From Oscillospiraceae bacterium (GTDB lineage: Bacteria > Bacillota > Clostridia > Oscillospirales > Oscillospiraceae), in assembly GCA_029257695.1 (NCBI GenBank), contig JARIAU010000001.1, positions 1 through 39,503 on the forward strand: a DNA stretch of 39,503 nt, read 5' to 3'. Position numbers and translations under genes: made by a program. The notes beneath the pieces are model-generated. The model had not been told where the DNA came from and made no database searches. It saw only the letters and a list, made by a program, of their open reading frames with translations. Below are positions 16,439 to 23,316 of this stretch, piece after piece (the first letter of the stretch is position 1; every line of letters starts with the position of its first letter).

Positions 16439-16824
16439 GCGATCAACCCCGCAATCAAATCCATAATCCGCTCCAGCAGCGGCATAGCCGCAGCCAATGC
16501 CCCCAGTGTCCCAGCAAGCTCACAGCACACTGCCACCGTTCCCTCTCCGGCATCCCGGCAAATCTGGCTGGTCAGCTTGGTCAGCACCGCAATCACCGTC
16601 ACCTTCAAAATCGGCGTCGTCAGTGATTCATCCAATCCGGTATAACTCATCAGCATGTCCAAACCCATTTGCACTTGCTCCCATGTGCCAACCATGATAA
16701 GCAGCACACTGCCGCCGGTCACAATCCCCAGCAGCAGTGCCACCTCTGGCACATATTTCCGCAGCACAAGACAGAATAAACTGCCAATGAATGCTACTGC
16801 CGCCGCCTTTAGCACCAACTCCAT
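16435..16824 (-). CDS. spoIIIAD: Stage III sporulation protein AD
   Basis: 129 residues, a small integral membrane protein with about three or four hydrophobic segments and the family motif PEVALLLGIVTGG. Together with SpoIIIAC it forms a conserved membrane pair of the engulfment channel. ATG 16824 shares one base with the spoIIIAC stop (TGATG); a TTG three bases earlier is an alternative. Confidence 0.93.
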   Translation of the reverse strand: MELVLKAAAVAFIGSLFCLVLRKYVPEVALLLGIVTGGSVLLIMVGTWEQVQMGLDMLMSYTGLDESLTTPILKVTVIAVLTKLTSQICRDAGEGTVAVCCELAGTLGALAAAMPLLERIMDLIAGLIA

Positions 16825-17018
16825 CAAATGCCGAACAGGTTCCGCATCAGATCAAACAACTGCGCAATCTGCTGCACCACCATCATCAATACCACCACCA
16901 ATCCTGCCAGCGTTGTCAAGGTTGCCTGCTCCTCCCGACCGGAGCGGGCCAGCACTTGATTGAGCACGGACACAACGATCCCGATGGCCGCAATCTTAAA
17001 CACCAAACTAATATCCAT
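16824..17018 (-). CDS. spoIIIAC: Stage III sporulation protein AC
   Basis: 64 residues with two membrane segments (VFKIAAIGIVVSVLNQVL and ATLTTLAGLVVVLMMVVQQI) separated by a short polar turn containing SGREEQA. This matches the compact SpoIIIAC family exactly in length and pattern. It starts 12 bases after spoIIIAB. Confidence 0.93.
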   Translation of the reverse strand: MDISLVFKIAAIGIVVSVLNQVLARSGREEQATLTTLAGLVVVLMMVVQQIAQLFDLMRNLFGI

Positions 17019-17030
17019 CTTGTTCCTCTC

Positions 17031-17531
17031 TTAGTACAGCAGTACCACCGCAAACACTCCGGCTCCCACGCCCAACAGACGCCACATTTTGCCTAAGCGT
17101 CTTTGTTCCTCTTCTGCACGCCGGATCGCCTCCCGAAGGCGTGTTTCTGCATAGGACAAACTTTGGCGCTGCCGCTGCTCCTCATATTGTCCCAGCACCT
17201 CTCCCAATGCCGTCAAAGTGTCCAACTCCTCTTGATAGAGCGGAAATTCTGCCGCACGAAGTGCGCTTGTCCAAGTCGTTGAAAACGATTCTTCCCTCTC
17301 CAATCCAATCAGACATCGGTTGGCTGCCTGCGCCAATTCCGGTTGGCGAGCCATCCACTGCAAATAGTTCTCTGTCTGCATCCCGAGATCACAGAGCCGG
17401 CGTTCTCCTTCCAGCAGACTGCGCTGCCACGAATTCAGACAGTTGAGATGCAGCTGATACCACAGCGCTCTTTGCCGGCCGCACCAAGCGATTCCCGAAA
17501 ACAGCACAACCGCTCCCAGCAGTTTCATCAT
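17031..17531 (-). CDS. spoIIIAB: Stage III sporulation protein AB
   Basis: 166 residues: an N-terminal membrane segment (LLGAVVLFSGIAWCG), a long helical domain and a C-terminal membrane segment (LLGVGAGVFAVVLLY). ATG 17531 overlaps the spoIIIAA TGA as ATGA, with GGAG eight bases upstream; an in-frame extension to 17693 lies within spoIIIAA and is rejected. The helical domain resembles type II secretion F-family helices, as described for this family. Confidence 0.9.
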   Translation of the reverse strand: MMKLLGAVVLFSGIAWCGRQRALWYQLHLNCLNSWQRSLLEGERRLCDLGMQTENYLQWMARQPELAQAANRCLIGLEREESFSTTWTSALRAAEFPLYQEELDTLTALGEVLGQYEEQRQRQSLSYAETRLREAIRRAEEEQRRLGKMWRLLGVGAGVFAVVLLY

Positions 17532-18433
17532 AAAATCCGCTCCATTCGATACTGCCGGCTGCCATCCGTCTGGCGCTGAATAAAAATCACTCGCTGAAAC
17601 ACCTGCTGCTCCAATAGTGTGTGATAAAGCGTGCGCCGCTGCAACTCTTCCAGCGAGGCTCCGTGGGCGGTGGCCAGAACCGAAACACCACAATTTGCCG
17701 CCGTAGAAATGGCCTCAATATCCTTCGGCGCTGTAATTTCATCCGCACACAACACTTGCGGATTCATACTGCGAAGCAACATGAGCATTCCTTCCGCTTT
17801 CGGGCAACCTTCCAGCACATCCGTGCGTTCTCCAATCGAAAACTGTGGCACACCACGCCAAAGGGCGGCCACCTCTCCACGCTCATCTGCCAGCGCCACC
17901 CGGAGGCTATAACGATCCGACAACGACCGAAGCAGCGCCCGAAGCAGAGTGGTTTTTCCCATACCAGGAGGCGATAAAATCAATGTAGATGGAAACTGAC
18001 CATCCACCAAAAGTCCTTGCTCTAACTCCCCTAAAATTCCGTCCATCTGCCGTGCAACCCGAATGGTAAGCGAGGAGAATTCCCGTATCGCACGGATTTC
18101 TCCTCCTTGTACGGCTGCGCTTCCGCTGACTCCGATCCGATGTCCCTCCCGCATGGTATAGAACCCTTGGCGAAGCTGCTCCGATGCCGACTGAAACGAT
18201 GCACCGGTAGCAAGCTCCAACACCGTTCGCAAATCCTGCGGTGTGACCTCCACCGGTCGTCCTCCTAAATAAAGCTCCGTTTCCCTACCATCGCAGACCA
18301 ATCCTATCCCTCGCCCAGCCCGGAGCCGGATTTCCTCCCACTGCTTGGCATGGGTATCGCAATAGGCCAGCACTGCTCCACGCATTTCTCTGGGCAGGAT
18401 TTTAATACATGTTTGCAGCTGTCTGTCTTCCAT
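17528..18433 (-). CDS. spoIIIAA: Stage III sporulation protein AA (ATPase)
   Basis: 301 residues, a AAA/secretion-type ATPase thought to power the SpoIIIA-SpoIIQ apparatus. Walker A is SPPGMGKTTLLRAL, the Walker B region is VLCADEI, and ALADERGEVAA precedes it. The conserved N-terminal REGHRIGVSG motif is present. ATG 18433 follows AGGTG at normal spacing; a GTG at 18442 lies within that site. It is the first gene of the operon, downstream of a sigma-E-like promoter at 18458-18487. Confidence 0.96.
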   Translation of the reverse strand: MEDRQLQTCIKILPREMRGAVLAYCDTHAKQWEEIRLRAGRGIGLVCDGRETELYLGGRPVEVTPQDLRTVLELATGASFQSASEQLRQGFYTMREGHRIGVSGSAAVQGGEIRAIREFSSLTIRVARQMDGILGELEQGLLVDGQFPSTLILSPPGMGKTTLLRALLRSLSDRYSLRVALADERGEVAALWRGVPQFSIGERTDVLEGCPKAEGMLMLLRSMNPQVLCADEITAPKDIEAISTAANCGVSVLATAHGASLEELQRRTLYHTLLEQQVFQRVIFIQRQTDGSRQYRMERIL

Positions 18434-18457
18434 TGGTTTCACCTCTCGTTTCCCTAC

Positions 18458-18487
18458 ACTCTATGAAAGGTCGTCCATGGATATAAC
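18458..18487 (-). promoter_or_regulatory. Sigma-E-like promoter of the spoIIIA operon
   Basis: Minus strand: GTTATATC (18480-18487), 14-bp spacer, CATAGAGT (18458-18465). This compares with the Bacillus mother-cell sigma-E consensus GTCATATT-N13-15-CATACANT. It lies 24 bases upstream of the spoIIIAA ATG and just after the previous gene's terminator. Confidence 0.7.
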
Positions 18488-18490
18488 AAC

Positions 18491-18527
18491 AAAAAACACC
18501 GGAGCGGCCGATGCCCGCTCCGGTGTT
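18491..18527 (-). terminator. Terminator of the CYTH-domain gene
   Basis: Hairpin ACACCGGAGCGG/CCGCTCCGGTGT (18496-18507 and 18516-18527) followed on the minus strand by a TTTTTTG tail. It insulates the spoIIIA promoter from the upstream gene. Confidence 0.9.
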
Positions 18528-18537
18528 AGGAAGGTGC

Positions 18538-19014
18538 TTATTTGATTTTTTCCGCAAGGCTGCGGTTACTCCAATAGGTCCGCATACGAAACCCGGATTC
18601 GTAGGTCATTTCCTTTCCCAAGCAGTCCAACGGCTGCCAGGCATTGGCCGCCTCCTCCGTCGGAAACTCGACCTCTGCATATGAAAATGCACCGTCATCC
18701 ACACGGGAACACTCCAATAGATAACCATCTTCCAGCCGATATGCGTGAAGTTCCTTATGAATCAGCGGATATGCCAGCATCGAGGCCAATTCTTCGTACT
18801 GGGTCTGCTCCAACGGGGTTTCCACTTCATGTCGCACCAAATCGCCAACACTCTTGATGCAGAGTACAAACCGTTCCCATCCTTGGGTATGGTTCACTTC
18901 CCGGCGGATACGGACCTCCGGATCTACTGCCAGATACCCCTGCCACTGCTCTATAAACGATTCCTCCGGAAAATCCGGGAATGCAGCCAACTTAAATTTG
19001 CGTTCAATTTCCAT
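18538..19014 (-). CDS. CYTH-domain protein (triphosphate tunnel metalloenzyme family)
   Basis: 158 residues opening with MEIERKF, the ExExK motif that defines the CYTH/triphosphate tunnel fold. Further strands supply charged pairs (EVRIRREV, FVLCIKSV, ECSRVDDGAFSYAEVEF). Family members hydrolyse inorganic triphosphate, thiamine triphosphate or nucleotides. Which substrate applies here cannot be told. ATG 19014 is chosen because MEIERKF is the usual family start and GGAGG lies nine bases upstream; ATG 19020 is too close. It is monocistronic. Confidence 0.85.
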   Translation of the reverse strand: MEIERKFKLAAFPDFPEESFIEQWQGYLAVDPEVRIRREVNHTQGWERFVLCIKSVGDLVRHEVETPLEQTQYEELASMLAYPLIHKELHAYRLEDGYLLECSRVDDGAFSYAEVEFPTEEAANAWQPLDCLGKEMTYESGFRMRTYWSNRSLAEKIK

Positions 19015-19073
19015 ATTCATTCACCTCCCGTTCATCATACCATGCGGCACCGGAAATTTCACCCCCTTTTTTG

Positions 19074-19101
19074 CACCCTTTTTCTTCCGATACATAGGAT
19101 A
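19074..19101 (+). promoter_or_regulatory. Sigma-K-like promoter of the cysteine-rich gene
   Basis: Plus strand: CACC (19074-19077), 15 bases, then CATAGGATA (19093-19101). This fits the late mother-cell sigma-K pattern mACm-N15-17-CATAnnnTA. The gene starts about 50 bases downstream. It is motif-level evidence only. Confidence 0.5.
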
Positions 19102-19152
19102 GCACAGAGGGTTTCCTACCTTGCCCCTACTTACTTAACAGGAGGTTTTTTT

Positions 19153-19992
19153 ATGGCCGATCACACTATTCCCAATGCGGGCTGCGACCCGAACTCCGTT
19201 CGGAACGCCGCCTGCATTCATACGAAAAAAATCTTTGATTCCTGCCAGTCCAAGGACTGCATCGAAGATCTGCGTGTTTACCTCACCTGTTCCTCTCAAG
19301 AGGTGCTGAACAATGCCCAAAGTGTAAAGGGCGGTCGTGCCACACTGGTCACCGTTTTGGTGTCGCTAGATCCGCTGCACATGAATCGCGGATTCTATTC
19401 CGTCAACATGACCTATTTTTACCAAATTGATTGTGAGGCCTACACCGGATGCGCCCGGCCGGTCCCGATCACCGGACTGGCTGTTTTTGGCAAACGAGCC
19501 ATTCTATTCGGCAGCGAGTGCGCTACAAAACTCTTTGTTTCGGACTCTGAACGCTGCGACAAGGGCAACCCTACCATTTCTATCCCTTCGTCCAATCCAG
19601 ATGCTGTGGTCGAAACGGTGGATCCCATTCTGCTGGACGCCTACATCCGCACACCCTGCGGCCAACCGGATCTCGGCTGTTCCACCACTTCCATCCCCAA
19701 AGAAATCCTTGCTCTCTTTGACGAACCTCTCACCATGAGCTCCGATCCCTGTCATGCCCTCTATGTGACTCTTGGTCAGTTCTCAATTCTGCGTTTGGAG
19801 CGGGATGTCCACCTGATGCTTCCCATCTACGATTGCTGCATCCCCGATAAAGAGTGCAACTGTGACATCTGCGACAACGATCCCTGCGAGTTGTTCCAGA
19901 AGGTACAGTTCCCGGTGGAGCAATTCTGTCCACCCTGTAAATCCTGCGATTTGGATCCTCTGGATGAGTTCGGCTGCTCAAAAACGAAATAA
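19153..19992 (+). CDS. Cysteine-rich conserved protein, possible spore-layer component
   Basis: 279 residues with about 22 cysteines, many in pairs (GC, DCC, ECNCDICDNDPC, FCPPCKSC), concentrated in the C-terminal 50 residues. There is no signal peptide or membrane segment. I recall similar proteins, with the segment DCIEDLRVYLT and RGFYSVNMTYF, as uncharacterised entries in Clostridia, but know no function. ATG 19153 follows a perfect AGGAGG; an in-frame extension to 18745 runs through the divergent CYTH gene and is rejected. A sigma-K-like promoter and the adjacent sporulation genes suggest a late-sporulation structural role. That is inference; metal binding is another option. A terminator follows at 20002-20039. 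Confidence 0.75.
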   Translation: MADHTIPNAGCDPNSVRNAACIHTKKIFDSCQSKDCIEDLRVYLTCSSQEVLNNAQSVKGGRATLVTVLVSLDPLHMNRGFYSVNMTYFYQIDCEAYTGCARPVPITGLAVFGKRAILFGSECATKLFVSDSERCDKGNPTISIPSSNPDAVVETVDPILLDAYIRTPCGQPDLGCSTTSIPKEILALFDEPLTMSSDPCHALYVTLGQFSILRLERDVHLMLPIYDCCIPDKECNCDICDNDPCELFQKVQFPVEQFCPPCKSCDLDPLDEFGCSKTK

Positions 19993-20001
19993 ACAAAACA
20001 A

Positions 20002-20039
20002 ACAGAGGGAGAAAGTCCACACTTTCTCCCTCTGTTTTT
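20002..20039. terminator. Bidirectional terminator
   Basis: Perfect 15-bp inverted repeat ACAGAGGGAGAAAGT (20002-20016) with its complement at 20021-20035 and a four-base loop. It is T-rich on the plus side and also T-rich on the minus side (TTTGTTTTGTTT). It serves the cysteine-rich gene and the convergent phospholipase-D-like gene. Confidence 0.92.
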
Positions 20040-20041
20040 GC

Positions 20042-21424
20042 TCACAACAAATGACGGAACGGAAGAATCAACACCCGAAGCAAGGTATAAAAAAGAATCT
20101 TTCCCAAGCCAAACGGCCGTTCCTCATAGTGGCTGCCCGGCATCTCGGTCCCGTCCGGCATGACATGATTGCTTTGTGTCATGTCTCGTTCGATCCCTTG
20201 CCGCAAAAAGGCGTTGATTTCCGGACTGTCGATATAAAGCATGGTTTCCGTATCCAAGTAGGCACTGCGCATATCCATATTAAACGAACCAATGATGCTG
20301 ATATGATCATCTATCAGCAGCGTTTTTGTATGGAGAGAATGAGCTCCGATATACTCAAACACTTCCACGCCGGTACTTAGAATATGCCCTTTTTGATTCA
20401 GGTAATCCGTACATCCCCACGGATTTGCCCCATTTTTCACCGCATTGATCACAAACTGAATTTGAGTTCCATCCTTCGTGAGCCGAGTCAGATCGGCATA
20501 CATCTCATCGCTGCAAATGATATAAGGGGTTTGAATTTGCACCGTTTTTCCTTGCTCCATCACGGCGCACAGTTCCCGCCAAAGCTGGGGTTCCTTATTA
20601 CGATCCGCAGGTGGATTGGATAAAAATTCGACTTGATTCACGGGAATGGTCCACTCGGCCCAATCCGGTACATCCAACATCTGGGGGTAGCGTTGCGTCA
20701 GGTCTTCATAACGGGCATCCAATGCACTCCAAGCTTCTTCATTTTCTCGGAAGTGCAGTGTTTTACAGCAATCCTGCGCCCATACCTGTTCAAAGTATCG
20801 GCACACCTGATGCACAGAATGCTGTTCATTCGGACTGTCTGCACAAATCAGCACTTCCCGGTCCATATTCTGCTTTTTCTGTGCCGGACCTAAAAACAAA
20901 TCAGTGGTGTTCCTGCCGCCTAGTAAATATATTTCCCGATCCACAACCAAATACTTATCATGCATTCGATAATTTGCTTTCCACGGTTTCAGAAGTTGAA
21001 TCGGATTGTAAAGCCTGATTTCCACCCGATCACAGGCAGACAGCGCCCGAAATTCCGAACTGCGCAGCACGGTAAATCCTCCGTACGCACTATCCACCAG
21101 CAATTTGACCTCCACACCTCGATCTGCCGCTCGTTTCAACGCAGCCATCATATCCCGACCACTCTCGTCTGCCCCAAAGTCAAAGGTGGACAGAATGATT
21201 TCGTTCTTCGCCTGCTCAATCAACTGCAATCGGAGAATAAGCGCCTGCTCATTGTCCTCCACACAGCCGACCCGTTCTCCGCCGACCGTTGAGGCCCATT
21301 CCCCAGAAAGAGAGGTTTCCGGTGCACGACTGCCAAACACCGGCACCAACGCCACCGTAGACAGCGCATACACCAAATACACTGCAAATACTAAAAGGAT
21401 TATTTTCCCGATGCGAGCTGCCAT
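20042..21424 (-). CDS. Phospholipase D family membrane protein (cardiolipin-synthase-like)
   Basis: 460 residues. An N-terminal membrane anchor (IGKIILLVFAVYLVYALSTVALV) precedes two PLD domains with HKD motifs: HDKYLVVD (His155, Lys157, Asp162) followed by GGRN, and HTKTLLIDD with GSFN in the C-terminal half. The tail is hydrophobic again (LGKILFYTLLRVLILPFRHLL). Such two-HKD proteins include cardiolipin synthases and other phosphatidyltransferases or phosphodiesterases. It lacks the two-helix N-terminus of classical Cls, so the substrate is uncertain. ATG 21424 lies six bases after GGAGGA; ATG 21427 is next to it. It is monocistronic. Confidence 0.85.
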   Translation of the reverse strand: MAARIGKIILLVFAVYLVYALSTVALVPVFGSRAPETSLSGEWASTVGGERVGCVEDNEQALILRLQLIEQAKNEIILSTFDFGADESGRDMMAALKRAADRGVEVKLLVDSAYGGFTVLRSSEFRALSACDRVEIRLYNPIQLLKPWKANYRMHDKYLVVDREIYLLGGRNTTDLFLGPAQKKQNMDREVLICADSPNEQHSVHQVCRYFEQVWAQDCCKTLHFRENEEAWSALDARYEDLTQRYPQMLDVPDWAEWTIPVNQVEFLSNPPADRNKEPQLWRELCAVMEQGKTVQIQTPYIICSDEMYADLTRLTKDGTQIQFVINAVKNGANPWGCTDYLNQKGHILSTGVEVFEYIGAHSLHTKTLLIDDHISIIGSFNMDMRSAYLDTETMLYIDSPEINAFLRQGIERDMTQSNHVMPDGTEMPGSHYEERPFGLGKILFYTLLRVLILPFRHLL

Positions 21425-21519
21425 CATAGTTCCTCCACTTTCAAGCAAATATTCACACAAAAGAATATAGTCGATTTTACACGAATTCCTTCGAAAAAGC
21501 GTTTCTTTTTTGTAAACAA

Positions 21520-21553
21520 AAAGACGAATCCGCAAGGCAGATTCGTCTTTTTA
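21520..21553. terminator. Terminator of mtnN
   Basis: Hairpin AAGACGAATC (21521-21530) / GATTCGTCTT (21540-21549) with T-runs on both strands. On the minus strand it ends the nucleosidase transcript. Confidence 0.88.
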
Positions 21554-21584
21554 TCATCTGATGTATTCTCCGCTCTGTTCGGAA

Positions 21585-22277
21585 TCAGGCATGCCAGAGA
21601 CTGACAAACCGGCGCACAACGGCACAGGCGCACTCGGCAGCACAGGCAGCAAATGTTTCGAAACTCTCAGGTGCCGCTCCGGAGGCATCATCCGACATGG
21701 TACGCAGCACCACAAAGGGAACTTTGTTTACATAGCACACCTGACCAATCGCAGCACCCTCCATCTCTCCCGCGATGGCTCCGAAGGTATCAATGATAAA
21801 TGCCTTCCGGGCCGCGGTATGAATAAACAGGTCACCCGATGCAATCGTACCCACCCGGTAATGACTTCCTTGGCAGATCACCGCCTTTTCAAGGGCCGAA
21901 ATCATAGCGGGATCACAAGGAATTTTCAGCACATCCAAGCTGGGGATCTGGCCCACCGGATAACCCAAGGCCGTCACATCCATATCATGCTGCACCACAT
22001 AATCTGCAATGGCAACATCCGAAATACCCAACTGGGGGCAAAGCGTACCCGCCACACCAGTGTTGATCACTCCATCCACCCGATATTCCAAAATCAGGGT
22101 CTGCGCACACATAGCAGAAGCCACCTTGCCCTCGCCACAGACTACAGCAACCACCGTATGTCCATCAATCGTTCCCTTAACATATTCCATGCCGCTGATG
22201 ACTCGCACTTCCTGCTCTGTCATGATCTCCTTCAGCGCATTCACCTCAACTTGCATTGCACCGATGATACCCAGCAT
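21585..22277 (-). CDS. mtnN: 5'-methylthioadenosine/S-adenosylhomocysteine nucleosidase
   Basis: Removes adenine from methylthioadenosine and S-adenosylhomocysteine, recycling SAM by-products and, with LuxS, leading to AI-2. 230 residues with the canonical start MLGIIGAMQVEV (catalytic Glu11), the substrate loop GEMEGAAIG and the catalytic Asp in TMSDDASG. ATG 22277 fits the family start and has AAGGA eight bases upstream; a longer frame to 22394 has no support. It has its own promoter (22318-22346) and terminator. The adenine it releases could be used by the purine salvage genes at 30.5-33.6 kb. Confidence 0.95.
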   Translation of the reverse strand: MLGIIGAMQVEVNALKEIMTEQEVRVISGMEYVKGTIDGHTVVAVVCGEGKVASAMCAQTLILEYRVDGVINTGVAGTLCPQLGISDVAIADYVVQHDMDVTALGYPVGQIPSLDVLKIPCDPAMISALEKAVICQGSHYRVGTIASGDLFIHTAARKAFIIDTFGAIAGEMEGAAIGQVCYVNKVPFVVLRTMSDDASGAAPESFETFAACAAECACAVVRRFVSLWHA

Positions 22278-22317
22278 AACATCCATCCTTTCCATGGTTC
22301 GATCAAATTCACAGGGT

Positions 22318-22346
22318 ATTTTATCAGTTTTCTTCCTGCAATACAA
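22318..22346 (-). promoter_or_regulatory. Promoter of mtnN
   Basis: Minus strand: -35 TTGTAT (22341-22346), 17-bp spacer, extended -10 TGATAAAAT with hexamer at 22318-22323. It lies about 40 bases upstream of the ATG. Confidence 0.75.
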
Positions 22347-22370
22347 CCTTTTCCGCCCTTGCTTTTCCAA

Positions 22371-22402
22371 AACAAAAGCACCCAGCTGTTTCATAGGTGC
22401 TT
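22371..22402 (-). terminator. Hairpin upstream of mtnN
   Basis: Minus strand: AAGCACC (22396-22402) pairs with GGTGCTT (22376-22382), then TTGTTTT. A second terminator between the copy-1 RNA unit and mtnN. Confidence 0.6.
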
Positions 22403-22482
22403 AACAAACTCTATTCAAGGCAAATGCAGCGATTTCCATGTCCACCTTTTCCGTTTCCGATCGGTCTACGAGCCAAAACAGG

Positions 22483-22539
22483 AAAAGAAATAACCCCCGA
22501 CTTGCGATCCATTGTCTTCGCTTCGTCAGGGGTTATTTC
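22483..22539 (-). terminator. Terminator of copy-1 RNA unit
   Basis: Minus strand: GAAATAACCCCTGAC (22525-22539) pairs over 15 positions with GTCGGGGGTTATTTC (22487-22501), with one U-G wobble and a 23-base loop, followed by TTTTCC. Confidence 0.85.
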
Positions 22540-22562
22540 TCAAAATGCTTGGGTTCAATCAT
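22533..22562 (-). CDS. Nine-codon micro-ORF, copy 1 (MIEPKHFEK)
   Basis: ATG 22562 follows AAGGAAGG at seven bases and encodes MIEPKHFEK. Its TAA lies inside the 5' arm of the terminator hairpin. The equivalent frame in copy 2 reads MIEPKQHEK with the same start context and stop. Two of the codon differences are synonymous (ATT/ATC and AAG/AAA). It may be a translated micropeptide or a regulatory leader; there is no downstream gene within the unit for it to control. Confidence 0.4.
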   Translation of the reverse strand: MIEPKHFEK

Positions 22563-22791
22563 TGGTTAACCTTCCTTTCTTAGTATACCGACACCGCCAT
22601 CAGTTCCTTCCGAAATCCATTCCAACTTCACTTCTGCTATACCAAAGTCTGTCTTCCAATTTGCTTTTTTCTTCTGTTCTTACCAACTGCCACATGGAAG
22701 AATTCCGCATCTGATTGGCGTATGTCCGACCCTCTCTTTATGTCGGGTCCAGAGGTTTTACCTGTGCATTGGTATCACCCTTTCTGTCTAT

Positions 22792-22820
22792 AATATAGCA
22801 TCGGCCAACCCCTATTACAA
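22792..22820 (-). promoter_or_regulatory. Promoter of copy-1 RNA unit
   Basis: Minus strand: -35 TTGTAA (22815-22820), 17-bp spacer, -10 TATATT (22792-22797), then ATAGACAGAAAG, which is identical in copy 2. Confidence 0.75.
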
Positions 22821-22893
22821 TTCGCATTATAACAAAACTGACACATAAATAACTGTGCAGAACAGAGAATCGATCCTTTCTTCAACTTTTTGT

Positions 22894-22922
22894 TTGACTT
22901 TTTTGCACCCTACTTATATAAT
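22894..22922 (+). promoter_or_regulatory. Strong plus-strand promoter facing copy-2 RNA unit
   Basis: TTGACT (22894-22899), 17-bp spacer, TATAAT (22917-22922). The start is predicted near 22929, only a few bases before an intrinsic terminator at 22932-22953. No gene follows closely on this strand. Confidence 0.7.
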
Positions 22923-22931
22923 GAAGGTGTT

Positions 22932-22953
22932 GGGCGCTTTGGCGCTCTTTTTT
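22932..22953 (+). terminator. Promoter-proximal terminator
   Basis: Hairpin GGGCGC (22932-22937) / GCGCTC (22942-22947) with a TTTG loop and one wobble pair, followed by six T. It directly follows the promoter at 22894-22922. Confidence 0.7.
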
Positions 22954-23010
22954 CGTTCTATCGGACCGAACCAAGGTATTGCCTCTTTCGCATGCACGCA
23001 GGTCCAACAC

Positions 23011-23060
23011 GAAATAACCCCCGACCTGTATCTAACCACGATACCGTCGAGGGTTATTTC
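23011..23060 (-). terminator. Terminator of copy-2 RNA unit
   Basis: Minus strand: GAAATAACCCTCGAC (23046-23060) pairs with GTCGGGGGTTATTTC (23011-23025) over 15 positions with one wobble. The following tail (GTGTT) is poorer in T than in copy 1. Confidence 0.7.
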
Positions 23061-23083
23061 TCATGCTGTTTGGGTTCGATCAT
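23054..23083 (-). CDS. Nine-codon micro-ORF, copy 2 (MIEPKQHEK)
   Basis: ATG 23083 follows GCGAGG at seven bases and encodes MIEPKQHEK, ending in a TAA inside the terminator stem. It is the counterpart of the copy-1 micro-ORF, 227 bases from the predicted RNA start. Residues 1-5 and 8-9 are identical between copies. Confidence 0.4.
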   Translation of the reverse strand: MIEPKQHEK

Positions 23084-23316
23084 TGATTAACCTCGCTTCC
23101 ATTAGATTCCGACAATTCCTACAGCTTCCGAAATTTGCTTCCGCACTCCTCCATCGTTTGCTTTTCCACTCCAGAACATTTTCCAAAGCCATCTATATCA
23201 AACGGAAGTCGCTCGGCGCTGTCACCATTGTCCCATCCTTCGTGCTCTGACCCGATCGGCCAAGCACTCCGGACCCAGAGCTTTTTCAGTGCACTTACCT
23301 TGCTCTTTCTGTCTAT

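Larger units (their letters stand above)
22483..22785 (-). ncRNA. Candidate RNA unit, copy 1 of a tandem pair
   Basis: A roughly 303-nt predicted transcript not recognised as any known RNA family. It has a promoter at 22792-22820, a predicted start near 22785 and a terminator hairpin at 22487-22539 whose minus-strand tail is TTTT. Copy 2 (23006-23310) has the same order, nearly the same length and local identity in the promoter, the first about 15 transcribed bases, the stretch GGATTTCGGAAG/AAATTTCGGAAG, TGTCGG, and the last 80 bases. The middle is poorly conserved. A nine-codon ORF sits 223 bases from the predicted start. It does not look like 6S RNA, tmRNA, RNase P RNA or SRP RNA. Confidence 0.6.
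23006..23310 (-). ncRNA. Candidate RNA unit, copy 2 of a tandem pair
   Basis: The second, diverged copy of the unit at 22483-22785, about 305 nt, lying 525 bases upstream of copy 1 in the direction of transcription. It has its own promoter (23317-23345), micro-ORF (23054-23083) and terminator hairpin (23011-23060). Within the terminator stem the left arm differs from copy 1 (CCCTCGAC against CCCCTGAC) but pairing with the unchanged right arm is kept by shifting a U-G wobble. Poor conservation of the middle while ends stay fixed argues for an RNA or micropeptide role rather than a long protein. Confidence 0.6.

Noticed and set aside
22397..22714. Plus-strand 105-codon frame sharing similarity with a second frame at 22855-23250
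   Set aside because: The similarity arises because both overlap the duplicated minus-strand units. There is no ribosome binding site, and promoters and terminators point the other way.
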